The notes beneath the pieces were generated by a model. The model worked only from the letters and a program-made list of their open reading frames with translations, was not told the origin of the DNA and searched no databases. Of a DNA stretch of 64,000 nucleotides, positions 15,845 through 24,193 are shown in pieces. The stretch comes from Campylobacter concisus. Lineage in GTDB: Bacteria > Campylobacterota > Campylobacteria > Campylobacterales > Campylobacteraceae. The stretch is from NCBI RefSeq assembly GCF_003048615.2, contig NZ_CP049263.1, positions 930,001-994,000 of the forward strand, in the 5' to 3' direction. The translations under genes and the position numbers were made by a program. The stretch's first letter is position 1; every line of letters starts with the position of its first letter.

Positions 15845-18219
15845 AGTGTAGGTGCGCTCACTGCAAGCAAAGCTTTGATGAAAGCGCGATGATAGAGGCT
15901 AAAGGCGGGCTTAAGTTTTGTTGCGTTGGCTGCAAAGGCGTCTATGAAATTTTAAATGAAAGTGGCCTTGGCGAGTTTTATGAGCGACTTGGCAAAAACA
16001 CGCTAAATCCTGCAAGTAGCGGCGTAAATGTCAAAAATTTAGCGGCAAATTTTAGCGAGCTAGTGACAAAAGAGGGCGAGTTTTCTAAAATTTCGCTTCT
16101 AATTGACGGCATCACCTGCTCAGCGTGCATCTGGCTGCTTGAAAAGGCGCTTTTTAGCCTACCTGGTATCTTGGAGGTAAATATCAACTCGCTTAGCCAA
16201 AAGGCAGTCATCATTTACGACGAACAAGAGCTTTTGGTGGAGCAAATAATAGAGAAAATTTACGCCGTTGGCTACACTCCAAAGGCCTACGCAGCGAGCC
16301 AAAAAGAGGACGAGCTAGTCAAAAAAAGGCGAAATTTCTACGCAAAAGCGCTTGTTGGCGTCTTTGCCACGATGAATATCATGTGGCTGGCGATCGCGCA
16401 GTATGGCGGCTACTTTAGCGGCATCAGAAGCGACGTGAAGGACCTGCTAAGCTTCGCGCAGTTTGTGCTGGCAACGCCTGTGCTTTTTTACACTGGCAGC
16501 GAGTTTTTCAAGGGGGCGAAGATCGCCATTAAAAACGCCTCGCCAAATATGGACTTGCTCGTTATCACGGGGGCTAGTATAACCTATATCTACTCGATAT
16601 TTGCGATGCTTACAAGAAGTGGCGAGAGCTATTTTGACTCGGTTGCGATGATCATAACCTTTGTTTTTATCGGTAAATTTTTAGAAATTTTAGGCAAGAA
16701 AAAGGCGCTTGAGACCTCAAATTTCTTAAGCGATATGCTGCTTGCAAAGGTGTGCGTTTTAGAGGATGGCAAGGACATTTTAAAAGAGCCAAAAGATGTA
16801 AATTTAGGCGAAAAGATCGTGCTTAGATCAGGCGAGAGGGCGCTACTTGATGGGGTGGTGCTTAGTGGTGAGGCAAGCATCGATAGCTCAAGCTTAACAG
16901 GTGAGACTTTGCCACTTTTGCTAAGCTCTGGGGGCGAGGTAAAAAGTGGTGTTGTCTGTCTAAACGGGCAGATCGTCTATGAGGCAAGGCAAATTTTTAA
17001 AAACTCATATCTTAATAAGCTTATAAATTTGCTCCAAAACGCAGAGCTAAAAAAGCCAAATATCGAGCTAGCAGTCAATAAAATCGCCTCGAAATTCTCT
17101 CTTGGCGTGCTAACTCTGGCATTTTTTACATTTTGGTTTTGGTACTTTAAATTTAGCTTTTCAGAAGCGGTAGTGACAGCTGTTAGCGTCATCGTGATCG
17201 CTTGCCCTTGTGCGCTTGCCCTTGCCACGCCAGTTAGCAGCGTTTGCGCCCTTGGGGTTGCCTTTAAAAACAAGGTGCTTTTTAAGGAGGCTAAATTTTT
17301 TGAAAGCCTTGCAAAGTGCGACGTGGCAGTATTTGACAAGACTGGAACGCTTACAAAGGCTAAATTTGAAGTTGGCGAGTTTTTTATAAAAGAGGACGTG
17401 AGTATTGATAAAATTTACTCGCTTTGCCTCATCTCAAACCACCAAATAAGCGTGGCAGTGGCTGAGTTTTTAAAGCAAAAAGGCGCAAAAAAAGTTGAGC
17501 TTGAAAATGCAAATTTAAGCGTGGCAAAGGGAGTTAGCGCTGATATTTTGAGTGAGCGTTTTGTCGCTGGAAGCAGGCGCTTTTTGGCTGAAAATGGAGT
17601 GAAATTTGAAGAGAGCGAAGAAAATGTGAGCTTTTTTGTGGGCAAGCATGGCGAGCTGGTGGCTAAATTTTACCTAAAAGATAGCGTAAAGCCCGAGGCA
17701 AAGGCTTTGATGGACGAACTAAAGAGTGCTGGCATGAAGGTGTGCATCCTAAGTGGCGACGTGCAAAATGTGGTAAAAAACGTGGCAGATGAGCTTGGCG
17801 TGAGCGAGTTTGGAGCAGGGATGCTGCCTGATGAAAAGGCTAAATTTATAGCTGGTCTTAAGCAGCAGGGCAAAAAGGTGCTGATGGTTGGAGACGGCAT
17901 AAACGACGCAGCCGCGCTTAGCCTTGCTCACGTGGCTATTTGCATGGGAAGTGGTGCTGCAGTGAGCTTAGAGAAAAGCGACGTGGTGCTACTTGATGAT
18001 AGCTTGCAAAGCCTTGCAAAAGCGGTGAAAATTTCAAAATTTACTTATAAAACGATAAAGCAAAATTTACTTTTTTGCCTGCTTTATAACGTCCTTAGCC
18101 TGCCATTTGCCGTGTGTGGCTACGTCATGCCGCTATTTGCCGCGCTTTTCATGTCGGCAAGCTCGCTAAGCGTCATACTAAACTCGCTTTTTATAGTTAG
18201 AAAATTTAAGGACAAATAG
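15841..18219 (+). CDS. ccoI: copper-transporting P1B-type ATPase CcoI/FixI (cbb3 oxidase assembly)
   Basis: A 792-residue P-type ATPase. The N-terminus has the FixI/CcoI-specific cysteine-rich domain (CRCAHCKQSF, KFCCVGCKGVY), then a heavy-metal-associated domain with GITCSACIWLLE. Membrane helices surround the ion-binding CPCALALATPV; the phosphorylation motif is DKTGTLTKA and the hinge is GDGINDAAALS. Family knowledge: these pumps supply copper to the binuclear centre of cbb3-type cytochrome c oxidase, the main oxidase of microaerophiles. The call is strengthened by ccoS directly downstream (1-base overlap). GTG start, overlapping the regulator gene by 4 bases. Confidence 0.93.
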   Translation: MKCRCAHCKQSFDESAMIEAKGGLKFCCVGCKGVYEILNESGLGEFYERLGKNTLNPASSGVNVKNLAANFSELVTKEGEFSKISLLIDGITCSACIWLLEKALFSLPGILEVNINSLSQKAVIIYDEQELLVEQIIEKIYAVGYTPKAYAASQKEDELVKKRRNFYAKALVGVFATMNIMWLAIAQYGGYFSGIRSDVKDLLSFAQFVLATPVLFYTGSEFFKGAKIAIKNASPNMDLLVITGASITYIYSIFAMLTRSGESYFDSVAMIITFVFIGKFLEILGKKKALETSNFLSDMLLAKVCVLEDGKDILKEPKDVNLGEKIVLRSGERALLDGVVLSGEASIDSSSLTGETLPLLLSSGGEVKSGVVCLNGQIVYEARQIFKNSYLNKLINLLQNAELKKPNIELAVNKIASKFSLGVLTLAFFTFWFWYFKFSFSEAVVTAVSVIVIACPCALALATPVSSVCALGVAFKNKVLFKEAKFFESLAKCDVAVFDKTGTLTKAKFEVGEFFIKEDVSIDKIYSLCLISNHQISVAVAEFLKQKGAKKVELENANLSVAKGVSADILSERFVAGSRRFLAENGVKFEESEENVSFFVGKHGELVAKFYLKDSVKPEAKALMDELKSAGMKVCILSGDVQNVVKNVADELGVSEFGAGMLPDEKAKFIAGLKQQGKKVLMVGDGINDAAALSLAHVAICMGSGAAVSLEKSDVVLLDDSLQSLAKAVKISKFTYKTIKQNLLFCLLYNVLSLPFAVCGYVMPLFAALFMSASSLSVILNSLFIVRKFKDK

Positions 18220-18461
18220 TGGATACAACGACTCTTGCGATGCTTGTTTTTATCTCGGTTTTGATGGGGGCGGCCCTGCTTTTTGGCGTGCTTTGGGGGA
18301 TAAAAAATAGGCAGTTTGAAGACTACCGCAAATTTTTAGACGGAGCAAATTTAGACGACGAAGACGCGCTAAATGAAGCTTATGCGCTTGAACTTCGCAA
18401 AAAAGAGGCTCTAAAAAAGAGGCTAGAAGCTAGCAAAAAGGAGCAGGCTAACTCTCAATAG
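18219..18461 (+). CDS. ccoS: cbb3-type cytochrome oxidase assembly protein CcoS
   Basis: An 80-residue protein with one N-terminal membrane helix (residues about 7-28) ending in GVLWGIKNRQFEDY, the short conserved CcoS motif, and a charged coiled tail. CcoS is needed for cofactor insertion into the cbb3 oxidase. GTG start overlapping the ccoI stop by one base; the 3' end overlaps the convergent dnaX gene by 14 bases. Confidence 0.88.
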   Translation: MDTTTLAMLVFISVLMGAALLFGVLWGIKNRQFEDYRKFLDGANLDDEDALNEAYALELRKKEALKKRLEASKKEQANSQ

Positions 18462-20088
18462 TTGGCTCGCCAAAAAGCCTATTGGCCTCTTTTAGTATCC
18501 TTTGCTCTTTTTGTTTTTGTATCTCTTCTGGTGTTTTTGGCTCAGTATTTAGCATCGAAGCAAAGTCATTTTTTAGACTTTTGGGTTCACTTTTTATCTC
18601 GGTCTTTGAGTCGTTTGTGCTTTCAGGTTTATTGGCATTTAGCTTTGAAATTTCTGTGTCAAGCTCGTCAAGTTCGCTTCTTGCACTATCTTTTGGAAGT
18701 GGCTCCTTATGTGTTTGCACTTGTGTTTTTGATTCGTCATTTTTTGCATTTACTATTTTTGCATTTTGTCCAAAAAGCGTACGCAATATCTCATTTAGTA
18801 TTTTCCAGTTTTTCTTAAAATATTCGAGATTTTCATCTTTTGCTTTTACTATTAGTCCAAGCTCGTTGTTGTTAAAAAAGCTAAAATCTACAAATTCTTT
18901 AAAAAACTCACCAAGATCATAGTTTCGGTCATAAATTTTTGTCAGAAATAGCTCGTATGGGCCTTGTTTTTTAGCAGGAATGATTTGCGGAGTTTGAGTG
19001 CTATTTTGTATAGTTTGGGTGGAAATTTCATCATTTTTTGAAATAACTGTTTCAATAGCATCATCGATGCTTTGTAAATTTAGCGCCTCTATCATCATAA
19101 AAAGCATTAGCATTAGTACAAAGCCATTATCACTGCTTAAATTTAGCATCCCTTTGGCCTTAGCCAGGATCCTGAAAAATCTCTCATAAACTAGAAGAGA
19201 AATTCTGGAGTCATTTTCTACAAATTTTTGTTTTAAATTTGCCAAAATTTCATCTATGATCATCTCTGGATCGTAGCTCTCAAGCTCAGTTGTTAGTACT
19301 CTAATGGCGTTTTTGTCGTGATTTAGTATGTGAGTTATTATATCTTCGATCTTATCTGGATCAAGAAGACCTAGCATAGATGCTACACCATTTGCCGTGA
19401 CATTGTTTGCTCCGTAAATGATAGCTTGATCAAGCAGCGTTAGTGTGTCTCTTAGTGAGCCTCCACCACTTCTTGCTAATATCTCAAGTGCTTCTTTTTC
19501 GTAGCTAACGCCCTCTTTGCTGAGGATAAATTCTAAATGTTTTACGATGCTGTATTTGCTTATTTGCTTAAATCTAAAATGTTGCGTCCTTGAAAGTACG
19601 GTGGTTGGCAGTTTTAATGGATCGGTTGTTGCAAGGATAAATTTGACGTAGCTTGGCGGCTCTTCTAGTGTTTTTAAGAGTGCATTAAACGCCTCTTTTG
19701 TGAGCATATGCACCTCGTCAATGATAAAAATTTTATATCTAGCCATTGCTGGGGCATATTTTGTTTGCTCGATAAGCTCTCTTATGTCGTCGATCTTTCT
19801 GTGACTAGCTGCGTCCATCTCGATGATATCCATGTGGCGTGACTCATTTGCCATCACGCACTGCGGACACACCTCACACGGCCTTGAAGTAGGACCTTTT
19901 TCGCACACTAGTGCTTTTGAAAATATCCTAGCACTCGATGTTTTACCGCTTCCTCTAAGCCCTGAAAATAGATACGCATGACTGATGCGACCTTCGTCAA
20001 GTGCGTGTATTAGGCTTTTGCTAACTGCTTCTTGACCTATTAGTTCGTCAAAATTTTTAGGGCGATATTTTAAGGCTAGCGCTTGCAA
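18448..20088 (-). CDS. dnaX: DNA polymerase III subunit gamma/tau
   Basis: A 546-residue clamp-loader subunit. Walker A is GLRGSGKTSSARIFSKAL, the zinc module carries Cys residues in CEKGPTSRPCEVCPQC, Walker B/sensor is IIDEVHMLTKEAFNALLKTL and SRTQHFRFK is the sensor/arginine region. The C-terminal third is a lower-complexity charged tail rich in Lys, Glu and Ser. The initiator appears to be TTG at 20088, with AAGGA about 8 bases upstream; no in-frame ATG lies before the conserved ALKYRPKNFDELIGQ block. I saw no obvious slippery heptamer that would produce a separate gamma form, but did not exclude one. Confidence 0.95.
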   Translation of the reverse strand: MQALALKYRPKNFDELIGQEAVSKSLIHALDEGRISHAYLFSGLRGSGKTSSARIFSKALVCEKGPTSRPCEVCPQCVMANESRHMDIIEMDAASHRKIDDIRELIEQTKYAPAMARYKIFIIDEVHMLTKEAFNALLKTLEEPPSYVKFILATTDPLKLPTTVLSRTQHFRFKQISKYSIVKHLEFILSKEGVSYEKEALEILARSGGGSLRDTLTLLDQAIIYGANNVTANGVASMLGLLDPDKIEDIITHILNHDKNAIRVLTTELESYDPEMIIDEILANLKQKFVENDSRISLLVYERFFRILAKAKGMLNLSSDNGFVLMLMLFMMIEALNLQSIDDAIETVISKNDEISTQTIQNSTQTPQIIPAKKQGPYELFLTKIYDRNYDLGEFFKEFVDFSFFNNNELGLIVKAKDENLEYFKKNWKILNEILRTLFGQNAKIVNAKNDESKTQVQTHKEPLPKDSARSELDELDTEISKLNANKPESTNDSKTEIKSEPKSLKNDFASMLNTEPKTPEEIQKQKEQRILKEANRLFGEPTIES

Positions 20089-20239
20089 GAGAACATCCTT
20101 TTTTGTTATTTAGTTATGGATTTTATAAAAAAAGGTATAAATTTATGATTATTTATCCTTTTCATATAGTTAAAATTTTCGATCTTTTAGATTACTTTTA
20201 GTTAAATTTTAGATAATTGGTAATTTAAAAAGGATGAAA

Positions 20240-20845
20240 ATGTCTGCATTTTGGAGTGGATTTTTTACAAGTTTATCTTTAATATTGGCTATCGGCGCGC
20301 AAAATGCATTTGTTTTGAAGCAGGGTATAAAGAAGGAACATGTTTTCGCAGTTTGCTTAATATGCGCATTTAGTGATGCCTTGCTTATATTTGCTGGAGT
20401 TTTTGGTTTTGCAAAAGTGCTACAAAAATTTGAGCTTTTTAAACAGGTTGCCATATATGGTGGCTTTATCTTTTTATTTGTCTATAGTCTAAAGAGTTTG
20501 TATAGTGCATTTAAAAATCCCAAAAGCCTTCTTCCTAGTGTGCAATACGAGTCAAAATTTAGCAAAATAGTGCTTTTGACGCTTGCTTTTACTTGGCTAA
20601 ATCCTCACGTCTATCTTGATACGATGCTTTTAATGGGATCTATTTCAACAAAATTTGGAGATGAAAATATAATTTTTGGCATCGGCGCTAGTCTTGCATC
20701 GCTATTTTTCTTCTTTTCTTTAGGATATGGAGCAAGAGTTCTCGCTCCAGTTTTTGCAAAAGAAATTTCATGGAAAATTTTAGAAATTTTTGTTGGGATT
20801 ATTATGCTTATAATCGCTTTTAGTTTACTTTTTACTAAAGTATAG
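20240..20845 (+). CDS. LysE/ArgO family amino acid exporter
   Basis: A 201-residue membrane protein with about six hydrophobic segments. The opening FTSLSLILAIGAQNAFVLKQG and the central LTLAFTWLNPHVYLDT are the LysE/ArgO signatures, closer to the basic amino acid branch (lysine, arginine) than to RhtB. An ATG 6 bases earlier exists, but AAAAGGA is then too close, so I start at 20240. Monocistronic, divergent from dnaX and convergent with glnA. Confidence 0.88.
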   Translation: MSAFWSGFFTSLSLILAIGAQNAFVLKQGIKKEHVFAVCLICAFSDALLIFAGVFGFAKVLQKFELFKQVAIYGGFIFLFVYSLKSLYSAFKNPKSLLPSVQYESKFSKIVLLTLAFTWLNPHVYLDTMLLMGSISTKFGDENIIFGIGASLASLFFFFSLGYGARVLAPVFAKEISWKILEIFVGIIMLIIAFSLLFTKV

Positions 20846-20977
20846 ATAAGATACATAAAATTTTACGCTAAATATTTTGTATTTTTATATGTATTAAAAA
20901 TTTACATATTATTAATGTAAGATGCATTGATATGTACGACGGAGATTTTATATTTTAAATTTGATTAAAAGAAGTTT

Positions 20978-20998
20978 CCAAGCCCAAAATGAGCTTGG
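20978..20998. terminator. terminator hairpin shared by the lysE-like gene and glnA
   Basis: CCAAGC pairs with GCTTGG around an AT-rich loop, 11 bases beyond the glnA stop. On the plus strand it is followed by CTCTCTTTTT and on the minus strand by CTTCTTTT, so it could work in both directions. Confidence 0.6.
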
Positions 20999-21009
20999 AG
21001 ACTCTCTTT

Positions 21010-22440
21010 TTAGCAAGAGAAGCAGGTTTTAAACTCATAAGCGGTTGGGCGTGCTTCGTAAGGCCAAACCTGAGTTTCAAATTTCATGTGTTGATAAGTG
21101 TCGATGAAAAGATCGCTCATTATCGGTTTTAGGTATTCGTTATCGCGGATAAGCGCTTCAAGGCTGCCACGAAGTGTGTGTGGGAGCTGCTCGATGCCGC
21201 GCTCTCTGATCTCATCTAGGTGAAGTTTAAATAAATTTTCATCCATCGGACCAACTGGCTCGTATTTGTGTTTAACGCCGTCAAGGCCTGCCATTAGCAT
21301 AGCTGAGAAGGCTAGATAAGGGTTTGCTGTGCTATCTGGAAATCTCATCTCAGCTCTAACTGACTTCTCGCCAGCTCCGTAAGGTATGCGGATGCTCGCT
21401 GAGCGGTTTTGGCTCGAGTAGGTGAGGATAGATGGCGCTTCAAAGCCTGGGATTAGGCGTTTGTAGCTGTTTGTGCTTGGGTTTGTGAAAGCTGCAACGC
21501 TTCTTGCGTGTTTTAAAACGCCGCCGATGTAGTGTCTTGCAAAATCACTTAAATTTGCGTAGTTGCCTTCTTTGTAGAATAAATTTTTACCATCTTTCCA
21601 GACTGATTGATGCACGTGCATGCCGCTGCCGTTGTCGCCGTAGAGTGGTTTTGGCATAAATGTAACTGTCTTGCCGTTTAGGTGAGCGACCATGCGAACG
21701 ACGTATTTGTAAATTTGAACGTTGTCAGCAGCCTCGACCAGGTTGCCAAATTTCACGCCGATCTCGCCTTGACCTTGTGCGACTTCGTGGTGTCCTAAAA
21801 ATACTTCAAGGCCAACTTGTTCTAAAACTTGCATCATTTCAGCCCTTAGATCGACCATGCTGTCGATTGGCTGGGTCATCAAGTAGCCGCCTTTTCTTCG
21901 TGGGCGGTGACCTGTGTTGTAGCTATCTTTGAAGTCTGCAGCGTCGTTCCACTCGCCTTCTTCGCTATCTACTTGATACATCGCGCAGTTTGGACTGTCG
22001 ATGATTTTGACGTTGTCAAATACAAAAAATTCATTCTCAGGGCCAAAATATGCCTCATCGCCAAGTCCGCTATCTTTTACATATTGCATCGCTCTTTTTG
22101 CGATCGAGCGAGGGCATTTTTCATAAATTTGACCTTTGTAAATGTCGTAGATATCGCAAAAAACAACGACTGTGATGTCAGAGGTAAATGGGTCCAAAAA
22201 CGCAGATGTCGCTTCTGGCTTCATTATCATATCGCTCTTGTCGATTGGCTGCCAGCCGTTCATAGAGCTAGCGTCCATTGGGATGCCGTTTGTGAAATTC
22301 TCTTTTGTAACAGCTTTTATGTTGTAGCTTATGCTGTGCCAAGCGCCGTTTAGATCGGTAAATCTAAAATCTACAAATTTAACTTCATTTTCTTTGCAAA
22401 AATCAAAAAAATGATCGATGTTTTGGACAAATTTTCCCAT
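21010..22440 (-). CDS. glnA: glutamine synthetase type I
   Basis: A 476-residue class I glutamine synthetase. Active-site elements are present: [24 protein letters not shown], the ATP motif [16 protein letters not shown] and the glutamate-binding NRSASIRIP. The loop that in enterobacteria carries the adenylylated tyrosine (NLYDLPPEE) reads [10 protein letters not shown] here, with Phe404 in place of tyrosine, so regulation by GlnE-type adenylylation is not possible at this site; H. pylori GlnA is known to show the same loss. Monocistronic, with GGAG 6-9 bases before the start and a -10 box at 22472. Confidence 0.97.
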   Translation of the reverse strand: MGKFVQNIDHFFDFCKENEVKFVDFRFTDLNGAWHSISYNIKAVTKENFTNGIPMDASSMNGWQPIDKSDMIMKPEATSAFLDPFTSDITVVVFCDIYDIYKGQIYEKCPRSIAKRAMQYVKDSGLGDEAYFGPENEFFVFDNVKIIDSPNCAMYQVDSEEGEWNDAADFKDSYNTGHRPRRKGGYLMTQPIDSMVDLRAEMMQVLEQVGLEVFLGHHEVAQGQGEIGVKFGNLVEAADNVQIYKYVVRMVAHLNGKTVTFMPKPLYGDNGSGMHVHQSVWKDGKNLFYKEGNYANLSDFARHYIGGVLKHARSVAAFTNPSTNSYKRLIPGFEAPSILTYSSQNRSASIRIPYGAGEKSVRAEMRFPDSTANPYLAFSAMLMAGLDGVKHKYEPVGPMDENLFKLHLDEIRERGIEQLPHTLRGSLEALIRDNEYLKPIMSDLFIDTYQHMKFETQVWPYEARPTAYEFKTCFSC

Positions 22441-22471
22441 TTTTTATCTCCTTCTGGTTTTTAATTTTCGT

Positions 22472-22477
22472 ATTGTA
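22472..22477 (-). promoter_or_regulatory. -10 box for glnA
   Basis: TACAAT preceded by TGTGA on the minus strand, 32 bases before the glnA start codon: an extended -10 form with one mismatch to TATAAT. Confidence 0.45.
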
Positions 22478-22527
22478 TCACAAAATTTTATATTTAAGAT
22501 TATTTTTATATTTTATTTGACCCCAAA

Positions 22528-23307
22528 CTAAAATTTTACTAATTCTCTATCTCTGTTTTTAAATATCGCACACTTTGAATATCCCAAATTTCTAGCTATC
22601 TGCTCGCAAATTTCGCCATTTTTACCGATATCTTCTTTGGCATGAGCGTCTGAGCCAAAGGTGATAGTGATGTCATTTTCGGCGATTAGCTCAAGTAAAT
22701 TTACGCTTGGATATTGCTCGCCGATAGGCTTTCTAAAGCCAGCTGCGTTTATCTCGACTACCAAATTTGCCTCTTTTATCGCTTTTATGGCGTTTTTGGC
22801 TAGGATCCTGACATCTTTTTTGGGTAAAAATTTAAATAGCTTTAAAAGATCGATGTGTCCCATGATGTCAAATTTACCAAGCTTAGCTGATCTTTCTATG
22901 TGGTCAAAATACTCCTGCCAAATTTGATCCAAGTCTCTGCCCTCGTAGCCGCCGATAAATTCTGGGTTGTCAAAGGCCCAGCCGTTAAAAAAATGCACAG
23001 AGCCTATTAGATAATCAACCTTTCTAGCAAAAACTCGCTCGTCCATAAAGCCATCTAAAAAGTCCATCTCATAACCAAGTAAAATTTCTATCTCACCGCT
23101 AAATTCATTTCTTAAACGTAAAATTTCGTCTTCATAGCTTTGCATCTCCTCAAATTTCATCCTATAAGCTTCATCGTAGTTCATCGGTGCGTGATCGCTA
23201 AAGCCAAAGTATCTTGTGCCAGCTTTTATGGCGCATCTCACAAATTCTAGCGGTTCGCCAACTGCGTGGTTGCAAAGAGGTGTGTGGTTGTGAAGATCGA
23301 CGGTCAT
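22528..23307 (-). CDS. PHP-family histidinol-phosphatase-like protein (HisJ type)
   Basis: A 259-residue PHP phosphoesterase. The metal-binding histidines are in DLHNHTPLCNHAVG; FSDHAPMNY, IGSVHFFNG, DIMGHIDLLKLF and TFGSDAHAKEDIG complete the trinuclear metal site. The sequence matches the HisJ group, which dephosphorylates histidinol phosphate. Campylobacters can also carry a HAD-type HisB phosphatase elsewhere, so the substrate could differ. No his genes are nearby; the gene stands alone, divergent from cheZ. Confidence 0.82.
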   Translation of the reverse strand: MTVDLHNHTPLCNHAVGEPLEFVRCAIKAGTRYFGFSDHAPMNYDEAYRMKFEEMQSYEDEILRLRNEFSGEIEILLGYEMDFLDGFMDERVFARKVDYLIGSVHFFNGWAFDNPEFIGGYEGRDLDQIWQEYFDHIERSAKLGKFDIMGHIDLLKLFKFLPKKDVRILAKNAIKAIKEANLVVEINAAGFRKPIGEQYPSVNLLELIAENDITITFGSDAHAKEDIGKNGEICEQIARNLGYSKCAIFKNRDRELVKF

Positions 23308-23411
23308 TTTTAGCCTTTTAAAGTCGTTTATTTTTCAAAAATGCTACCTAAAATTTGATAAATTTAAAGATAAACGCATGCTTTTTAAACTTTCTTTTTA
23401 TTTAAATCCTA

Positions 23412-23417
23412 TATAAT
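23412..23417 (+). promoter_or_regulatory. -10 box for cheZ and the genes behind it
   Basis: TATAAT in a T-rich context, 27 bases before the cheZ start codon, with AGGAG 6 bases before the ATG. Confidence 0.55.
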
Positions 23418-23443
23418 CAAGGCAAATTTTATTAGGAGCTTTT

Positions 23444-24193
23444 ATGACCCAAGAGGAACTTGACGCGCTTATGGCGGGCGGATTAGAGGATGATTTAGGT
23501 GATACTAAAGATGCCAGCCAAGAGGTCGCGGACGTCAAAGAGGAAACAGACGAGGTAGCAGAAGTTGCAGAGGCAATGAGTGCTAAAGCAGATGAGCCAC
23601 AAACAAATAGCTCAAAACAGAGCGAAAACTACAGAGTGAGTGCAGACGGCGTTTGGCCACCACCACCACCGACTGAAGACCATAAAATGGTACACCAGCT
23701 TGACGATGTGACAAGAGATAGCGAAGAGAAAGCTACTCAGATGTTTGACAAGCTTGAGACGATAAATAACTTTTTTATGGATGCTGAGAGCGACTCAAAT
23801 AGCCTAAAAGATGCGATAAACTCAAACGTTGAGCTATTTACGACGCTAAGTGAGAAATTTCCAAATATTGCCGCATTTAGCGAAGCTTTGGAAAAAAACA
23901 ACTCGCTTCTTGGCACGATCGATAACATCATCTCAAATTTACAAATGGGACAAGATGAGATCATGATGGCTATGGATATGATGCAGTATCAAGACATCCA
24001 CAGACAAAAGATAGAGCGTGTTATCAACGTTATGAGGGCACTTAGCAAATATATGAATACCTTGTTTGAAGGTCGTATCGATGATGATAAACGCGTTGGC
24101 TCTGCTGTTCATATCGCTGGTGATACAACAACAGAAAACCTAGTCAGCAACGACGATATCGAAGCCTTGATAGAAAGTCTGGGTAAAAAATAG
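23444..24193 (+). CDS. cheZ: chemotaxis CheY-P phosphatase CheZ (HP0170/Cj0700 type)
   Basis: A 249-residue long-helix protein of the divergent CheZ group found in Helicobacter and Campylobacter. The catalytic segment MMQYQDIHRQKIERV aligns with E. coli CheZ so that Asp184 and Gln188 correspond to Asp143 and Gln147. The region 100-205 should form the four-helix bundle dimer. The C-terminus NDDIEALIESLGKK resembles the CheY-binding tail. The N-terminus TQEELDALMAGG resembles the FliM/FliY CheY-binding peptide (EIDALL), followed by an acidic linker and a proline run. It lowers CheY-P to control flagellar switching. Confidence 0.88.
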   Translation: MTQEELDALMAGGLEDDLGDTKDASQEVADVKEETDEVAEVAEAMSAKADEPQTNSSKQSENYRVSADGVWPPPPPTEDHKMVHQLDDVTRDSEEKATQMFDKLETINNFFMDAESDSNSLKDAINSNVELFTTLSEKFPNIAAFSEALEKNNSLLGTIDNIISNLQMGQDEIMMAMDMMQYQDIHRQKIERVINVMRALSKYMNTLFEGRIDDDKRVGSAVHIAGDTTTENLVSNDDIEALIESLGKK

